Part shown: positions 29,245-41,102 of the stretch, in pieces
How the letters are laid out: each line of letters begins with the position of its first letter
Numbering within the stretch: the stretch's first letter is position 1
From: Conchocele bisecta
Lineage: Eukaryota > Mollusca > Bivalvia > Lucinida > Thyasiridae
Reading direction: 5' to 3'
DNA length: 64,000 nucleotides
Assembly: GCA_029237695.1 (NCBI GenBank)
Contig: CM055268.1
Coordinates: 54,025,131-54,089,130, forward strand
Notes under the pieces: model-generated
What the model saw: only the letters and a program-made list of their open reading frames with translations
Database searches by the model: none
Told to the model about the DNA's origin: nothing
Position numbers and translations under genes: made by a program

Positions 29245-31805
29245 CTCAGGTACATTTGTGTCGCGCCCGCTTGCCTACAACGCAATATAGTAGGCATTCG
29301 TACGTACGTCCATACTTCCGTACGTACGTGTGTCCGGTTAAAGTTTTTTTGGATTTAGGTTACGGTTTTTAATAAAAGTATTTCTCTGAAACCGCTTCGC
29401 CAATTCACTAGAAACTTCACATGTGTTTTTATCATCATCCATATTTTCATTCTATGCTCAACCCGTGAGGCCCATGTGCACAATGTCAAGGTCAAATTAC
29501 TTTGAAATTTACCTTAACTTTTTGGGATTTAGGTTAATGTTTTTAAGACTATATCTCTGAAACCGCTTCGCCAATTCACTCGAAACGTCACACGTGTCTT
29601 TATCATCATCCATATTTTCATTCTATGCCCAACCCGTGCTGCTCTGTGCGCAATGTCAAGGTAAAATTACTTTAAATGTTTTTTCTTTTCTTGTTTTGTC
29701 GCGCCCGCTTGCGGACAGCGCGATATAGTCGGCACATTGGTATACTACTATCAAAGCTCGTTTAGTACTATCAAATGCCTCGGCGGGCGCAACATGCGGG
29801 CAGCGGCCATCTAGTGATCGTTATATGCGAGTACATAAAATCAGAAACTGCAAAAAACAGGGCAGAAAAGTTTTCTATGCTTCTTCTATATGCACCTGCC
29901 GGTAAGGATACTCTATGAAATACAATTATTTTGTTTTTGTTTTGAAACAATAGTAAATACCATATGTGGACAAAAAGTTCCATCATAGATATTAGTTCAA
30001 CCATGTGAAATAAAAGCAAATTAGTAACTATCGATTTCAGAAAAAATTCAGGGGCGACGGAAGCATCATAATATTGTTCTGGGAATCTAGTGGGTGCACC
30101 CGCTACCCTCGCACCAAAGTGTATGTTGTTACCACTCAGTTGAACCGTCTCGCCGAGACGGTTCAACTGAGTGGTAACAACTTACAATTTTGATGAGAAA
30201 TGAAAAAAATGCAAAACAAAAATTTATATTCCGTTTTTTTTTCTATATAATGTATGTGTATTCCAAATATGTAAATATTATTGATCCGGCAGTGGCCGGA
30301 TCTGTTCCGACACCCCTGAAGTAGTAAATACCATATGCAACTAATAACATGCTTTTTGTCGCGCCCGCTTGCGGAAAGCGCGATATAGTCAGGCACTTTG
30401 GTCGTACGTAGTACGTACGTCGTACGTACGTACGTACGTACGCGTGTGTCCGGTTAAAGTTTTTGGTTAAGTTGTTTGGTTAAGTTTTTTGGTTAAAGTT
30501 TTTGGTTAAGTATTTTTGGTTAAAGTTTTTTAATTTTTGGTTAAGTTTTTTTTGGTTAGTTTTTGGTTAACGTTTTTGGTTAAAGTTTTTGGTTAAGTTT
30601 TTTGGTTAAAGTTCTTTCGTTATATATATCTCTGCAACTGCTTTGCCCATTACCTTGAAACTTCACATGGGTGTTTTATCATCATCTGTATTTTCATTCT
30701 ACCCCCTCCCGTGCGGCCCCTGTGCCCAATGTCAAGGTCAAATTACTTTGAAGTTTTTGGTTAAGTGTTTTGGTTAAAGTTTTTGGTTATTTTTGGTTTT
30801 TTTGGTTAAGTTGGTTAATGTTTGGTTAACGTTTTTCGTTATACTATATCTCTGCAAGTGCTTTCGCTCATTACCTTGAAACTTCACATGGGTGTTTATC
30901 ATCATCTATATTTTCATTCTACCCCTCTCCCGTCGGCCCCTGGCCCAATGTGCAATTTTTCGTCAAGTTTGCAAATTACTTTGAAGTTTTTTGGTTAAGT
31001 GTAAGTTTTGGAATTAAGTTTTTTGGTTAAGTTAAGTTTTTTGGTTAAGGTCGTTTTTCGTTATACTATATCTCTGCAACTGCTTTGCTCATTACCTTGA
31101 AACTTCACATGGGTGTTTATCATCATCTATATTTTCATTCTACCCCTCTCCCGTGCGGCCCCTGTGCCCAATGTCAAGGTCAAATTACTTTGAAGTTTTT
31201 GGTTAAGTTTTTTGGTTAAAGTTTTTGGTTAATTTGTTTTTTGGTTAAGTATTTTTGGTTAAAGTTTTTTCGTTATACTATATCTCTGCAACTGCTTTGC
31301 CCATTACCTTGAAACTTCACATGGGTGTTTATCATCATCCATATTTTCATTCTACCCCCCTCCCGTGCGGCCCCTGTGCCCAATGTCAAGGTCAAATTAC
31401 TTTGATGTTTTTATTTTAAGTTTCCCTGTTTTTAGTAAGTTTTCTGGTTAAAGTTTTTTGGAGGTAAAGTTTTTGCGTTATACTATTGTCTTCCTGCACT
31501 GCTTTGCCCATTACCTTGAAACTTCACATGGGGTGTTTATCATCATCTATATTTTCATTCAAACTACCTTCCCCCTCCAGTGCGGCCCCTGTGCCCAATG
31601 TCAAGGTCAAATTACTTTGAAGTTTTTGGTTAAAGTTTTTTTCACGCCCGCTTGCGGAAAGCGCGATATAGTCGGCACTTTGGCGTACGTACGTGTCCGG
31701 TTAAAGTTTTTGGTTAAGTTTTTTGGCTAAAGTTTTTTGTTATACTATATCTTTTTTTTAGTGTCCATGCCTCGCCACAAGGCGCGACATGCAGGCCGCG
31801 GCCAT
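29245..31805 (+). mobile_element. Helitron-like/pearl-like tandem-cored elements, probably nested
   Basis: A 5' type word GTCGCGCCCGCTTGCGGA occurs at 29249 (diverged), 29697, 30358 and 31643 (diverged). A 3' type word, GCGGCCATCTAGT, occurs at 29800-29812, with GCGGCCATCTAAT near 31797. Between are units of about 200 bp with CATTACCTTGAAACTTCACA, ATCATCATCTATATTTTCAT and CAATGTCAAGGTCAAATTAC, and runs of GGTTAAGTTTTT. (CGTA)n occurs at 29300-29330 and 30403-30445. The 3' ends fit CTRR followed by T, as in Helitrons, but the 5' ends do not show a preceding A, so the class is tentative. Confidence 0.5.
30118..30190. repeat. Small palindrome around CGTCTCGCCGAGACGG
   Basis: The arms are GTATGTTGTTACCACTCAGT and ACTGAGTGGTAACAAC. 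Relatives are at 8879-8950 and 9650-9712. Confidence 0.6.
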
Positions 31806-31854
31806 CTAATTTACGAATAGAATCATTTTCATCAGTTTCTGCCTATTAATTTTA

Positions 31855-32250
31855 GAGGAAGAGGCCCAGTGACTTTGGTGTGGTATTTACCTGGCAACAG
31901 GTCAGGTTATTCTAATTTCAGGGCTGAATATATTGTTTTCGAAAATATTCCATTCTGATTTTGGGACCCATCCCCCCCCCACCCCTGTGCAGCAGGTTAC
32001 ATACATGATCGAAACCCGTTGGTCCGGCCTTAAAATGCCCATATATTTTGATAGGCCATTTAACGCCCAATAAAACAATAAAATTAAATCATCAGTTTCT
32101 GTGTATATCTGTGACCCAATACTTTGAATTCGGCTGTATCCATTATGAGGGTTAAGATTAATGTTAATCCTATTACGTTCAAGGTGTGCGGCTAAGTGCG
32201 GTGATGCCCTGGTACCAGCGCAGGTTATTCTAGTTTCAAGTCTGAATATG
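31855..32250. repeat. SINE-like element copies
   Basis: AGTGACTTTGGTGTGGTAT, then CAGGTCAGGTTATTCTAAT, a short C run, GATCGAAACCCGTTGG and an A-rich tail at 32065-32090, as in 8340-8570. A second partial copy is at 32096-32250. Confidence 0.45.
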
Positions 32251-32269
32251 TGGATGTGACTAGATAAAT

Positions 32270-32609
32270 ATATAGATAATAGTAGGTTAGTGCCGTGAAT
32301 GCGAAAAATATCTGGCAATGCTTAGGAAACGGGATGGGCGAGGCTTGCCGCCCCATCCCGTTTCCGTGCACCGCCAGATATTTTTGTCTCATTCACGGCA
32401 CTAACCTACTATTCTATTTATCCCGCCAACACCTATAAATAGCTTTAAAATGGAAATAATAACCCCAGCCGCATCCTCAAAATCGGTGAATCGACTAGTA
32501 TGACAACCGCACATTTTCATACGCAGTGATTAGGTCGTATTGACAGGATATCAAAAATGTTTCACGGCACCGTGTTTCACGGCACATACGCACTGTGTTG
32601 ACGGGATAA
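32270..32609 (+). mobile_element. Two-part inverted-repeat element, copy 5
   Basis: The arms are GTTAGTGCCGTGAATGCGAA and CTCATTCACGGCACTAACC, then TTTATCCCGCCAACACC to GTGTTGACGGGATAAA. A short extra segment lies at about 32465-32505. Confidence 0.75.
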
Positions 32610-32976
32610 ACGTTACTTATGGGTTTTTTGACAAGTGTCGTTCCTGATCAATTTAGCACACTCATGAACCTTGATAACGATCTACATGTGTTTTATTGAT
32701 GAATGGCGAACAGTGCAGATCCTGATCAGACTGTGCGGATGCACAGGCTGATCTGGATCTACACTGGTCGCAAAACCCACAACGTCCATTTCCCCAGTAA
32801 CAGTCAAATATGATATATTCAGTTCTGATTTTGCGAGAATACGTTGATTCGGACTAACATTACATAAGCTGTTGACAGCCCCGTTAAACGACATTGAACA
32901 ATTAAACAGGTTAACCGTCATATCAAAGTCATCAAAACACAGTTAACAATGCAACAAGCTTAATATAAAACCTCCG
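32610..32976. repeat. MITE fragments downstream of the - strand gene
   Basis: 32620-32810 matches the GTAGATCC/GTGGCTGTGACTGGAG family and 32812-32905 the SINE-like tail. This would be the 3' flank of the gene at 32977. No clear poly(A) signal was seen. Confidence 0.45.
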
Positions 32977-33767
32977 CTACACACTAACGTTGTCGTCAGA
33001 TACGACTTGTCTGGCGGTCACGTGATTTGAATTTGTATAAAAATAACTGGATCGTCTGTCGAGCGTCGACGAGCGCGGTCGGTCCTGTCCGTCTTCGTCG
33101 TAATGATTGCCGGGCGAGCTGTCACGTGATATGCTGCTGATGTAGGTGTCACGTGACCAGAGAGATGACGTCGATTCCAAATCACTATCGTTACCAGAGT
33201 AACTGGCGTCTGTTGAAAATCCCAGCGTCGTCCGAACGGAACTTCTTCGCCTACCGAGCGTCTGGACATGACGCAGATCGGATCGACAGCTGTCGTCTGA
33301 TTCACGGCGACGCCGGCCAACCAGCCTGGACGGCGTGGAACTCCTTGATGACCGCGTTGACAACCGATTCAAAGACGTCATGTCAAGGTTATCGGCGTGA
33401 CGCCGTCTGTATCTCGGTGGTAACCCTGGAGACGACTGGTACCCGGCGTAAGCTGCAGGACGCGGGTATTCCTGCCATGCGTCCGCTATAATAGGACGCG
33501 GGAATATCTGCGTAGACCTCATGACGTCATCCTTGATCCGACTCGCCTCGCGGTCCATCCGGGCCAGATCAAACCTCAGGTCCTGTAGTAGCCCCATCAG
33601 CATTTCCTGACCGCTAACCAGCTCCCGGGCAGTCCGTGCCGGGGTGTGCACGTGCACGGTCGTCATTGGTGCATGGCTGACTGTCGACGTCTGGGATTCC
33701 GCGGATGCTTGTCGTCTGTCGACGCCATTGTGTCTGGACATGTCACTACGTGTGCCATTTTAGTATC
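32977..33767 (-). CDS. Ser/Arg-rich protein of 254 residues (3' exon, possibly whole ORF)
   Basis: The family is not recognised. On the - strand, TTTTGCAG at 33768-33775 is a good acceptor. The frame meets an in-frame TAA within the first few codons of the exon and then opens at ATG 33741, so 33741 is the likely start if no other splice is used; translation ends with TAG at 32977. Residues 36-74 form a probable amphipathic helix or short coiled coil (ELVSGQEMLMGLLQDLRFDL). The remainder is disordered and rich in Ser and Arg, with basic RRRRES (143-148) and RRRSS (164-168) motifs that resemble basophilic kinase sites. The C-terminus NVSV fits a hydrophobic-x-hydrophobic PDZ ligand. It lacks signal and membrane segments, so it is probably cytosolic. 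Higher GC than the flanks and a clean 254-codon frame support a real gene. Confidence 0.75.
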
Positions 33768-33808
33768 CTGCAAAACATATGTCATAATTTCAGTGCACAA
33801 AGATTTGC

Positions 33809-36214
33809 TCGAACAGTGAACATTACACTTGCGTGTGTATCTCGAACGGAGAACATTACACTTGCATGTGTATCTCGAACAGAGAACATTACACTTGCAT
33901 GTGTTCGAACAGTGAACATTACACTTGCATGTGTATCTCGAACAGAGAACATTACACTTGCATGTGTTCGAACAGTGAACATTACAATTGCATGTTTATC
34001 TCGAACAGAGAACATTACACTTGCATGTGTTCGAACAGTGAACATAACACTTGCATGTGTATCTCGAACAGTGAACATTACAATTGCATGTGTATCTGGA
34101 ACAGTGAACATTACAATTACATGTGTATCTCGAACAGGGAACATTACACTTGCATGTGTATCTCGAACAGTGAACATTACAATTGCATGTGTATCTCGAA
34201 CAGAGCACATTACAATTGCATGTGTATCTGGAACAGTGAACATTACAATTGCATGTGTATCTGGAACAGTGAACATTACAATTACATGTGTATCTGGAAC
34301 AGGGAACATTACACTTGCATGTGTATCTCGAACAGTGAACATTACACTTGCATGTGTATCTCGAACAGAGAACATTACAATTGCATGTGTATCGAACAGA
34401 ACATCTTGCATGTGTATCGAACAAGAACATTACACTTGCATGTGTATCTTGAACAGTGATTACTTAACATGTATCTCAACAGAACATTACAATTGCATGT
34501 GTATCTCGAACAGAGAACATTACACTTGCATGTGTATCTCGAACAATGAACATTACACTTGCATGTGTATCTTGAACAGTGAACATTACAATTATGTACT
34601 CGAACAGAACATTACAATTGCATGTGTATCTCGAACAGAGAACATTACATTGCATGTCTCTAACAGAGAACAATACTGCAGTTAACAGTGAACATTACAT
34701 TGCAGTGATCGAACAGGGATTACACTTCATTGTATCTCGAACAGAACTTACAATGCAGTGTCTCGAACAGACACTACACTTGATGTATCAGAACAAGAAC
34801 ATTACTTGCATGTGATCTTGAACAGTGAACATTACAACTTGACATGACTCGAGAGAACTTACAATTGCAGTGATCTCGAACAGAGAACTTACACTTGCAG
34901 TGTACTCTAACAGAGACATTTATACTTGCAGTGTTCGAACAGTGAACATTACACTTGCATGTGTATCTCGAACAGAGACCATCACACTTGCATGTGTACA
35001 TGTGTATCTCGAACAGAGAACATTACACTTGCATGTGTTCGAACAGTGAACATTACAATTGCATGAATATCTCGAACAGAGAACATATCAATTGCATGTG
35101 TATCTCGAACAGAGAACATTACACTTGCATGTGTATCTCGAACAATGAACATTACACTTGCATGTGTATCTCGAACAATGAACATTACACTTGCATGTGT
35201 ATCTCGAACAGAGAACATTACACTTGCATGTGTATCTCGAACAGAGAACATTACACTTGCATGTGTATCTCGAACAGAGAACATTACACTTGTATGTGTT
35301 CGAACAGTGAACATTACACTTGCATGTGTTCGAACAGTGAACATTCCACTTGCGTGTGTATCTCGAACAGAGAACATTACACTTGCATGTGTATCTCGAA
35401 CAATGAACATTACACTTGCATGTGTATCTCGAACAATGAACATTACACTTGCATGTGTATCTCGAACAATGAACATTACAATTGCATGTGTATCTCGAAC
35501 AATGAACACTACACTTGCATGTGTATCTCGAACAATGAACATTACACTTGCATGTGTATCTCGAACAATGAACATTCCACTTGCATGTGTATCTCGAGCA
35601 ATGAACATTACACTTGCATGTGTATCTCGAACAGAGAACATTACACTTGTATGTGTTCGAACAGTGAACATTACACTTGCATGTTTTCGAACAATGAACA
35701 TTACACTTGCATGTGTATCGCGAACAGAGAACATTACACTTGCATGTGTATCTCGAACAATGAGCATTACACTTGCATGTGTATCTCGAACAGAGAACAT
35801 TACATTTGTATGTGTTCGAACAGTGAACATTACACTTGCATGTGTTCGAACAGTGAACATTACACTTGCATGTGTATCGCAAACAGAGAACATTACGCTT
35901 GCATGTGTATCTCGAACAATGAACATTACACTTGCATGTGTATCTCGAACAATGAACATTACACTTGCATGTGTATCTCGAACAGAGAACATTACACTTG
36001 CATGTGTATCTCGAACAGAGAACATTACACTTGCATGTGTTCGAACAGTGAACATTACACTTGCATGTGTATCTCGAACAGAGAACATTATAATTGCATG
36101 TCTATCTCGAACAGAGAACATTACAATTGCATGTGTATCTCTAACAGAGAACATTAAAATTGCATGTATATCTCGAACAGAGAACATTACACTTGCATGT
36201 GTATCTCGAACACA
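33809..36214. repeat. 33/30-bp minisatellite, about 70 copies
   Basis: The unit is TCGAACAGAGAACATTACAC followed by TTGCATGTGTATC (33 bp). A shorter form lacks ATC (30 bp). 34640-34950 is decayed. Since both lengths are multiples of 3 and the unit has few stops, frames of about 400 codons are open on both strands (34955-36157 and 34982-36187). It starts about 40 bp upstream of the acceptor of the - strand gene, so it is probably intronic. Confidence 0.95.
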
Positions 36215-37261
36215 GAAAGTTTTATAAAAATGTCGCGTGCGCTGCGTTAATACAATGCCATGTAGATATACATGTATTTATTTGCCGATTTTTCGTTGTC
36301 ATACGTTATACCAGTCCGGCTCTGGAATACCTCCCTTATCGCATCGCCGTACGAGAAAATACAAACGATCTGTAATGTCGAAAGTTTAGACGTCGCACAC
36401 AGTGTTGCCTGTTTGACATGTAATGGACGTTTCTGGTAAAAGCTTGCCAATTCTACTACGTTAAATTTAGAATTCTAAATTTTGGCAAATGTTAAGAAAT
36501 ATGATTCGGAAATACAATTATTATGTTTTAGTATATCCCTACTGTACACTAATGAAAGAAAGGCATGTTTCGCCTTCATTACGGGGTTAAACACGTTGTA
36601 AACGTGTAACATCAAAATGATAATATTTTCTCCCCGAGGTAACCACTAATATATAATGACGGTCATTTTTTTTACGGGAACAAACGTACGTGCTCCTCGC
36701 ATATTCGGGTTAGTGAAGTAATACGCATTTTAATGACGTTTTTTTCAAAATAGACGAAAACTGGGAGTTGAAGTATAGGATAGACGTGTAAGAGAGATAC
36801 GAAATAGCATTGATGTCTTTTCAAAATGTGCATTTGCTAGAGATATCAAATATAAGAAAATATTACGTATTCAGTGCTTCGTTGCTAAATACGTTGAATT
36901 TTATGCTGTCTTAAAGAAATCTTACGTAAGCGCAAACATCGTAGAAAACGGCATTTCTCGGGGTAGTTGTTCCACAGGCGATTGAACTCCCAACCCACAT
37001 AGCCCCTTAGATAAATCAATCTGGTCCGACTATACTACGTATATAGACTAATACCGTTTTCTCTCAAATCGCACTCGTGTCAAAATGTGCTTTCTTACAT
37101 AAACCAACGTGTAAATTTTCATATACATATTAGGAAAAATAAAACTTACATTTGTACGTTATTTGAACATTAAGTAACGTCAGGTGCCTTTTACGAAACC
37201 GGAAACAAATCTACAATCTATTGGTATCGCTGAGAACTCTATCCACAATATATGCAACAAG
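36215..37261. other. Apparently unique sequence of about 1 kb
   Basis: No repeat family, RNA or coding region was recognised. It lies upstream of the - strand gene and could hold intron or promoter sequence. Confidence 0.4.
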
Positions 37262-37500
37262 GGCCCGTTTCACTAAACTTAAACTAACATGTTCGTAAGC
37301 ACAAATTTATGATCGTCTAGAAATTTCAATTGACGGATTTACATTTATTGAGCATAGGCTGCATATGCAGCCTATGCTCATTAAATGTAAATCCAATAAT
37401 TGTTTACAAGAAAAGAGTGTTGATGTGCAATTTATAGACTATCATAATTTTGCACTTACGAACATTTTAGTAGTACGAAGTTTAATGAAACGGCCCCCTG
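37262..37500. repeat. Palindromic MITE, GTTTAGTGAAACGGGCCC family
   Basis: GGGCCCGTTTCACTAAACTT at the left and GAAGTTTAATGAAACGGCCC at the right. The dyad GGCTGCATATGCAGCC is intact. Confidence 0.75.
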
Positions 37501-37599
37501 TTATTTAGTAAGTTTTATCTTCCTACAATAGGCTGGCAAACGGATAGCGGCCAGTAGGAGAATATCTATTTAGTTACTTAATAATAGTGTTTAAAGGCC

Positions 37600-37790
37600 T
37601 GTCAACAGCTAAAGTTAACGGGGTTGATTTCAGTATTTCATCTGCATGGATCCCCATGGGGGTGGGGGTGTCCGAAAATATTTACATAAAATATATGCAT
37701 CCAGTCTGAAAATAGAATAGCCGGATCTGGTGCTAGGTCTTCCCACATCAGAGTCACTTAACACCATTCCCTAAAAGCACTAGGAGTAGT
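37600..37790 (-). repeat. Reverse fragment of the SINE-like element
   Basis: GGCCTGTCAACAGCTAAAGT corresponds to the inverse of the 3' part. GGATCTGGTGCTAGGTC and TCAGAGTCACTTAA match the inverse of the 5' part. It is diverged. Confidence 0.4.
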
Positions 37791-37813
37791 ACAAACATCA
37801 GAGTTCATGCGAC

Positions 37814-38174
37814 TATAATTCCAGCACAAAAATATTTACACAATTCCCTAACATTTGATTGGCCCGTAGCAAGTCTCTGTCCAAAATATATATCCCAGTA
37901 AACTCCCACGCCGAACTACTTTCCGTAACCGTCAGGCGCAGTTAAAATAATTCTTAAGAAAACGGAAAATAAACACATTTTCTTGATGAATTTATTTCAA
38001 ATGCTGGAATTATAAGGAATGAATGGCCTTTTTATGGAATTTATCGGGGATATAAACTTGGACAAGTCGCGGGAATACTGGACGAGGCCTTCCGGCCTTC
38101 GTCCAGTATTCCCGCGACTTTTCCAAGTTTATACCCCGATACATTCCATAAAAAGGCCATTCATTCCTATAATG
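37814..38174 (+). repeat. TCGCGGGAATACTGG-family element, copy 2
   Basis: It aligns with 3812-4139 from TAATTCCAGCACAAAAATAT to ATTCATTCCTATAAT. The palindromic end is more complete here (AAGTCGCGGGAATACTGGAC and its inverse, 38064-38118). Confidence 0.7.
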
Positions 38175-38409
38175 CATCTGTGTCTCATATGAATCTAACA
38201 ACAACCAATACAAACACAGCGGCGGGCGGGCGTCCACACTGTTAAGTTTTCGTGTTTTGTCCATTTCTCGTTTAGGAGTTATTTCGAGAAAACCTACATT
38301 TTGATGGAAATACATGTATGGGGTGCACTAGCGTTTTTAAAACATCCGGGTGTTCCTGACGGGCTGGCGAATGTGCAGTATTATCAACACTACAACACTG
38401 CTCTATCAG

Positions 38410-38698
38410 GGGCCTATTTCATCAACATTGCAAAGTATACTTTTGAGGGAGAAATTTTCAATTTTAGAATAAATTTATAAATTTTTATTATACTGAATTT
38501 ATTACATTATCACAGCCAATTTTGGCTGTGATAATGTAATAAATTCAGTATAATAATTCTGCATAGTTTTAATCATCAAATATATGCAATCGTTAGTTCT
38601 GCATGAAATAATGCATTTCGGAAAAATCAATGATTGCTCCCTCAAAGTATACTTTGCTAGGAAAGTATACTTTGCAATTTTGATGAAATCGGCTACAG
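38410..38698. repeat. GCAAAGTATACTTT MITE, copy 2
   Basis: GGGCCTATTTCATCAACATT at the left, TTTTGATGAAATCGGCTACA at the right, with TTATCACAGCCA at the dyad. Confidence 0.7.
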
Positions 38699-38738
38699 GG
38701 CCTGTGAGTTTCCGTGTGTCTCTTTGGGTGGCTATACA

Positions 38739-39022
38739 CATAGAGAATAGTAGGTTTGTGCCGTGAATGGGAAACATATCTGGCAAGGCTTAGGCCGAGC
38801 ACATCCCGTTTCCGTGCCGCGCCAGATATTTTTCCCATTCACGGCACTAACATACTATTATATTTATCCCGTCAACACCTACAAATGGCTTTAAAATGCA
38901 AAAAATAATAACCCCAGTCACAGCACATAGTCAAACGCAGTGATTAGGTCGTATTGACAGGATATCAAAAATGTTTCACGGCACCGTGTTTCACGGCACA
39001 TACGCACCGTGTTGACGGGATA
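38739..39022 (+). mobile_element. Two-part inverted-repeat element, copy 6
   Basis: The layout is as in 8973-9244, with a shortened hairpin loop (GGCAAGGCTTAGGCCGAGC). It ends GTGTTGACGGGATAA. Confidence 0.75.
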
Positions 39023-39273
39023 ATGCATTTTCTACCCATTTCGAGGCATACTTTGGATCCGAGTGCACTCCATCTTTCCTTATTCCAGAAAATTGTAGGT
39101 ACAAGTATTGTCAAAATAACTCATAAACGGCTAAATCTAAGGCAACGACATGTGCTATAATATAAAAATTTAAAAGACTTACCTCAGTAACGTTCTATAT
39201 CTCAAATCACAATGCGGACTTTGTCCAACAATGTCAGCTCTAAATAGTGCACAGTTAGTTTAATCCTTTCAAC

Positions 39274-39446
39274 CAGGGCCCGGTTGTTCAAAACATCCGT
39301 TAGCTTAACGGACTGTTAAATCCTTAACTGAATGGTTAAAATCTCTGTTTTAACAGAGATTTTAACCATTCAGTTAAGGATTTAACAGTCCGTTAAGGAT
39401 TTAACAGTCCGTTAAGCTAACTGGTGTTTTGAACAACCGGGCCCTG
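39274..39446. repeat. Palindromic MITE, CAGGGCCCGGTTGTTCAAAA
   Basis: CAGGGCCCGGTTGTTCAAAA at the left and TTTTGAACAACCGGGCCCTG at the right. The inner arms GTTAAGGATTTAACAGTCCG are duplicated on the right side. Confidence 0.8.
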
Positions 39447-39455
39447 ATACATAAT

Positions 39456-39795
39456 TATGGAGCCCCGCAGTGGACATGGATTTTTTTTATTAATTCGTTC
39501 CCACGAAAAAACAATTCGTTCCCTCAATGTATTAATTCGTTCCCACGAAAAAACAATTCGTTCCCTCAATGTATTAATTCGTTCCCACGAAATAACAATT
39601 CGTTCCCTCGAATTGACAATTCGTTCACACGTTTAATTCGCGGGAACGAATTGTTTTATCGTGAAAACGAATTGTTATATCGTGGGAACGAATTGTTATA
39701 TCGTGTGAACGAATTGTCATTTCGTGGGAACGAATTGTTATTTTGTGGGAACGAATTAATAAAAAAGAATTATACGTCCCCTGCGGGGCTCCGTA
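39456..39795. mobile_element. 340-bp foldback element with AATTCGTTCCC iterons
   Basis: The ends are TATGGAGCCCCGCAG and CTGCGGGGCTCCGTA, with the 6-bp target duplication CATAAT at 39450-39455 and 39796-39801. The left half repeats AATTCGTTCCCACGAAA and AATTCGTTCCCTC. The right half repeats the inverse GGGAACGAATTGTTAT. End type and layout match 9787-11150. Confidence 0.75.
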
Positions 39796-39801
39796 CATAA
39801 T

Positions 39802-40301
39802 CCAATATGTGCAAACACTGCAGATCCAGAGGATCCGGCTCATATCGATCAATCCCAACAGGATCTACAGTATTTGTAAATTATTTTCACATTTAAAAAC
39901 GAACACCTCTTTTATGAGGACGGGAATAGCTAAACAAAATATCATGGAGTATAATATGTCCGATATTTAGGGGTGAACGTGTAAACCTAATTTTATGAAA
40001 CAGCAGACGACAAATTTCATTTAGCATTGCACAGATTGCTATCTTCTCTATTCAGCCCGGGAAGTCTCTAAGCCCTAGTGGCATTAACGAACATATTCGG
40101 CCCATAATGGGTTGAACGTGGACGATCAGCATACACAGTGGTCAAATCTTTAGTATTAGAAATACAGTAGAGCCTTGCTAAACCGGACACACAGGCAGTC
40201 TCTGTATCCTTAGTTTCATGGGTTACATTGCCACCTATCGCTGATGATACGGCCCGTTCAAATTCACATAGCACATCCGCATGCCTTGTATGTCTGATTT
40301 T
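39802..40301. other. Unassigned sequence with MITE fragments
   Basis: AACAGCAGACGACAAATTTC near 39997 belongs to the TTGTCGTCTGCTGTT family. CAGTAGAGCCTTGCTAAACC at 40165 is a pogo-like end. No gene is seen. Confidence 0.4.
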
Positions 40302-40453
40302 CAGTGGAACCTCTCTAAACCGGACACCCTGGGAGGTCCCCAGGGTGTTCGGTTTAGAGGGGTTCCACTGTACATGCTTGTATTGTGTTTAAAGTATTTA
40401 CAGTGGAACCTCTCTAAACCGGACATCCTGGGAGGTATATACAGGTTCCACTG
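40302..40453. repeat. Two pogo-like mini-elements in tandem
   Basis: A complete palindrome at 40302-40370 and a shortened one at 40401-40453, both starting CAGTGGAACCTCTCTAAACC. TA borders are visible. Confidence 0.65.
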
Positions 40454-40904
40454 TGTTCTCAATACGAGTCGTACATACATGTATATAGCATTATGTATGT
40501 GCTTTATTCACGTCTATTATATGTACACAGCGGTCATCTCAGCTAAAGATCTATACAAGTTCATGCACTGTTCGGAAATAGGCAACTTATTAGAGCCCAT
40601 GTGTCTGGAGTTACCCATGCTGGCTGTACATACTGGACTGGATCTACACTGGTCTACACGGGTCACAATCGCCATAAGGTCCGTTGTTTCCCGGTGACGT
40701 CCCATACACGGGCGTATCGGCCCATACCCGTGTACGAATTACGGAATAATCCGGATTATGGTGTAATGCCTAATGACTGATATGCGCCTGTGACGCGGAG
40801 AAATAGGCTTTATGTACTTTGCGATCATGACATACCCAGATCAGCCTGCGCATCCGCGTGTGCACAGCTCGTCAATCAGTCTGTAAACGACCAATCGTTG
40901 TAAC

Positions 40905-41055
40905 ATACAGGTTGTCGAATCCGCGGCCGGTCGAACATACAGGTAGTCGAATCCGCGCCGGTCGAACCTGCAGACATTTGAATCCGCGGCCGGACGAACC
41001 TAGAGACATTTGAATCCGCGGCCGGTCGAACCTACAGACAGTCGAGAACGGAAGT
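40905..41055 (+). repeat. 32-bp minisatellite A
   Basis: The unit is TTTGAATCCGCGGCCGGACG followed by AACCTAGAGACA, about four copies. It shares length and framework with minisatellite B at 42553-42780. Confidence 0.7.
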
Positions 41056-41102
41056 GTGTCGAATCAACAGACCCGTGTGTCCGTCTCCTGGAATCTTAAC
41101 AA

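Noticed and set aside
34955..36187. ORFs of about 400 codons on both strands (CISNREHYTCM-type and SVRDTHASVMF-type repeats)
   Set aside because: They are direct translations of a 33/30-bp minisatellite whose unit length is a multiple of three. Both strands and several frames are open, so the open frames carry no evidence of coding.
33809..36214. CRISPR-like periodic array
   Set aside because: The unit is fully repeated without unique spacers, in a spliced eukaryotic genome. It is a minisatellite.
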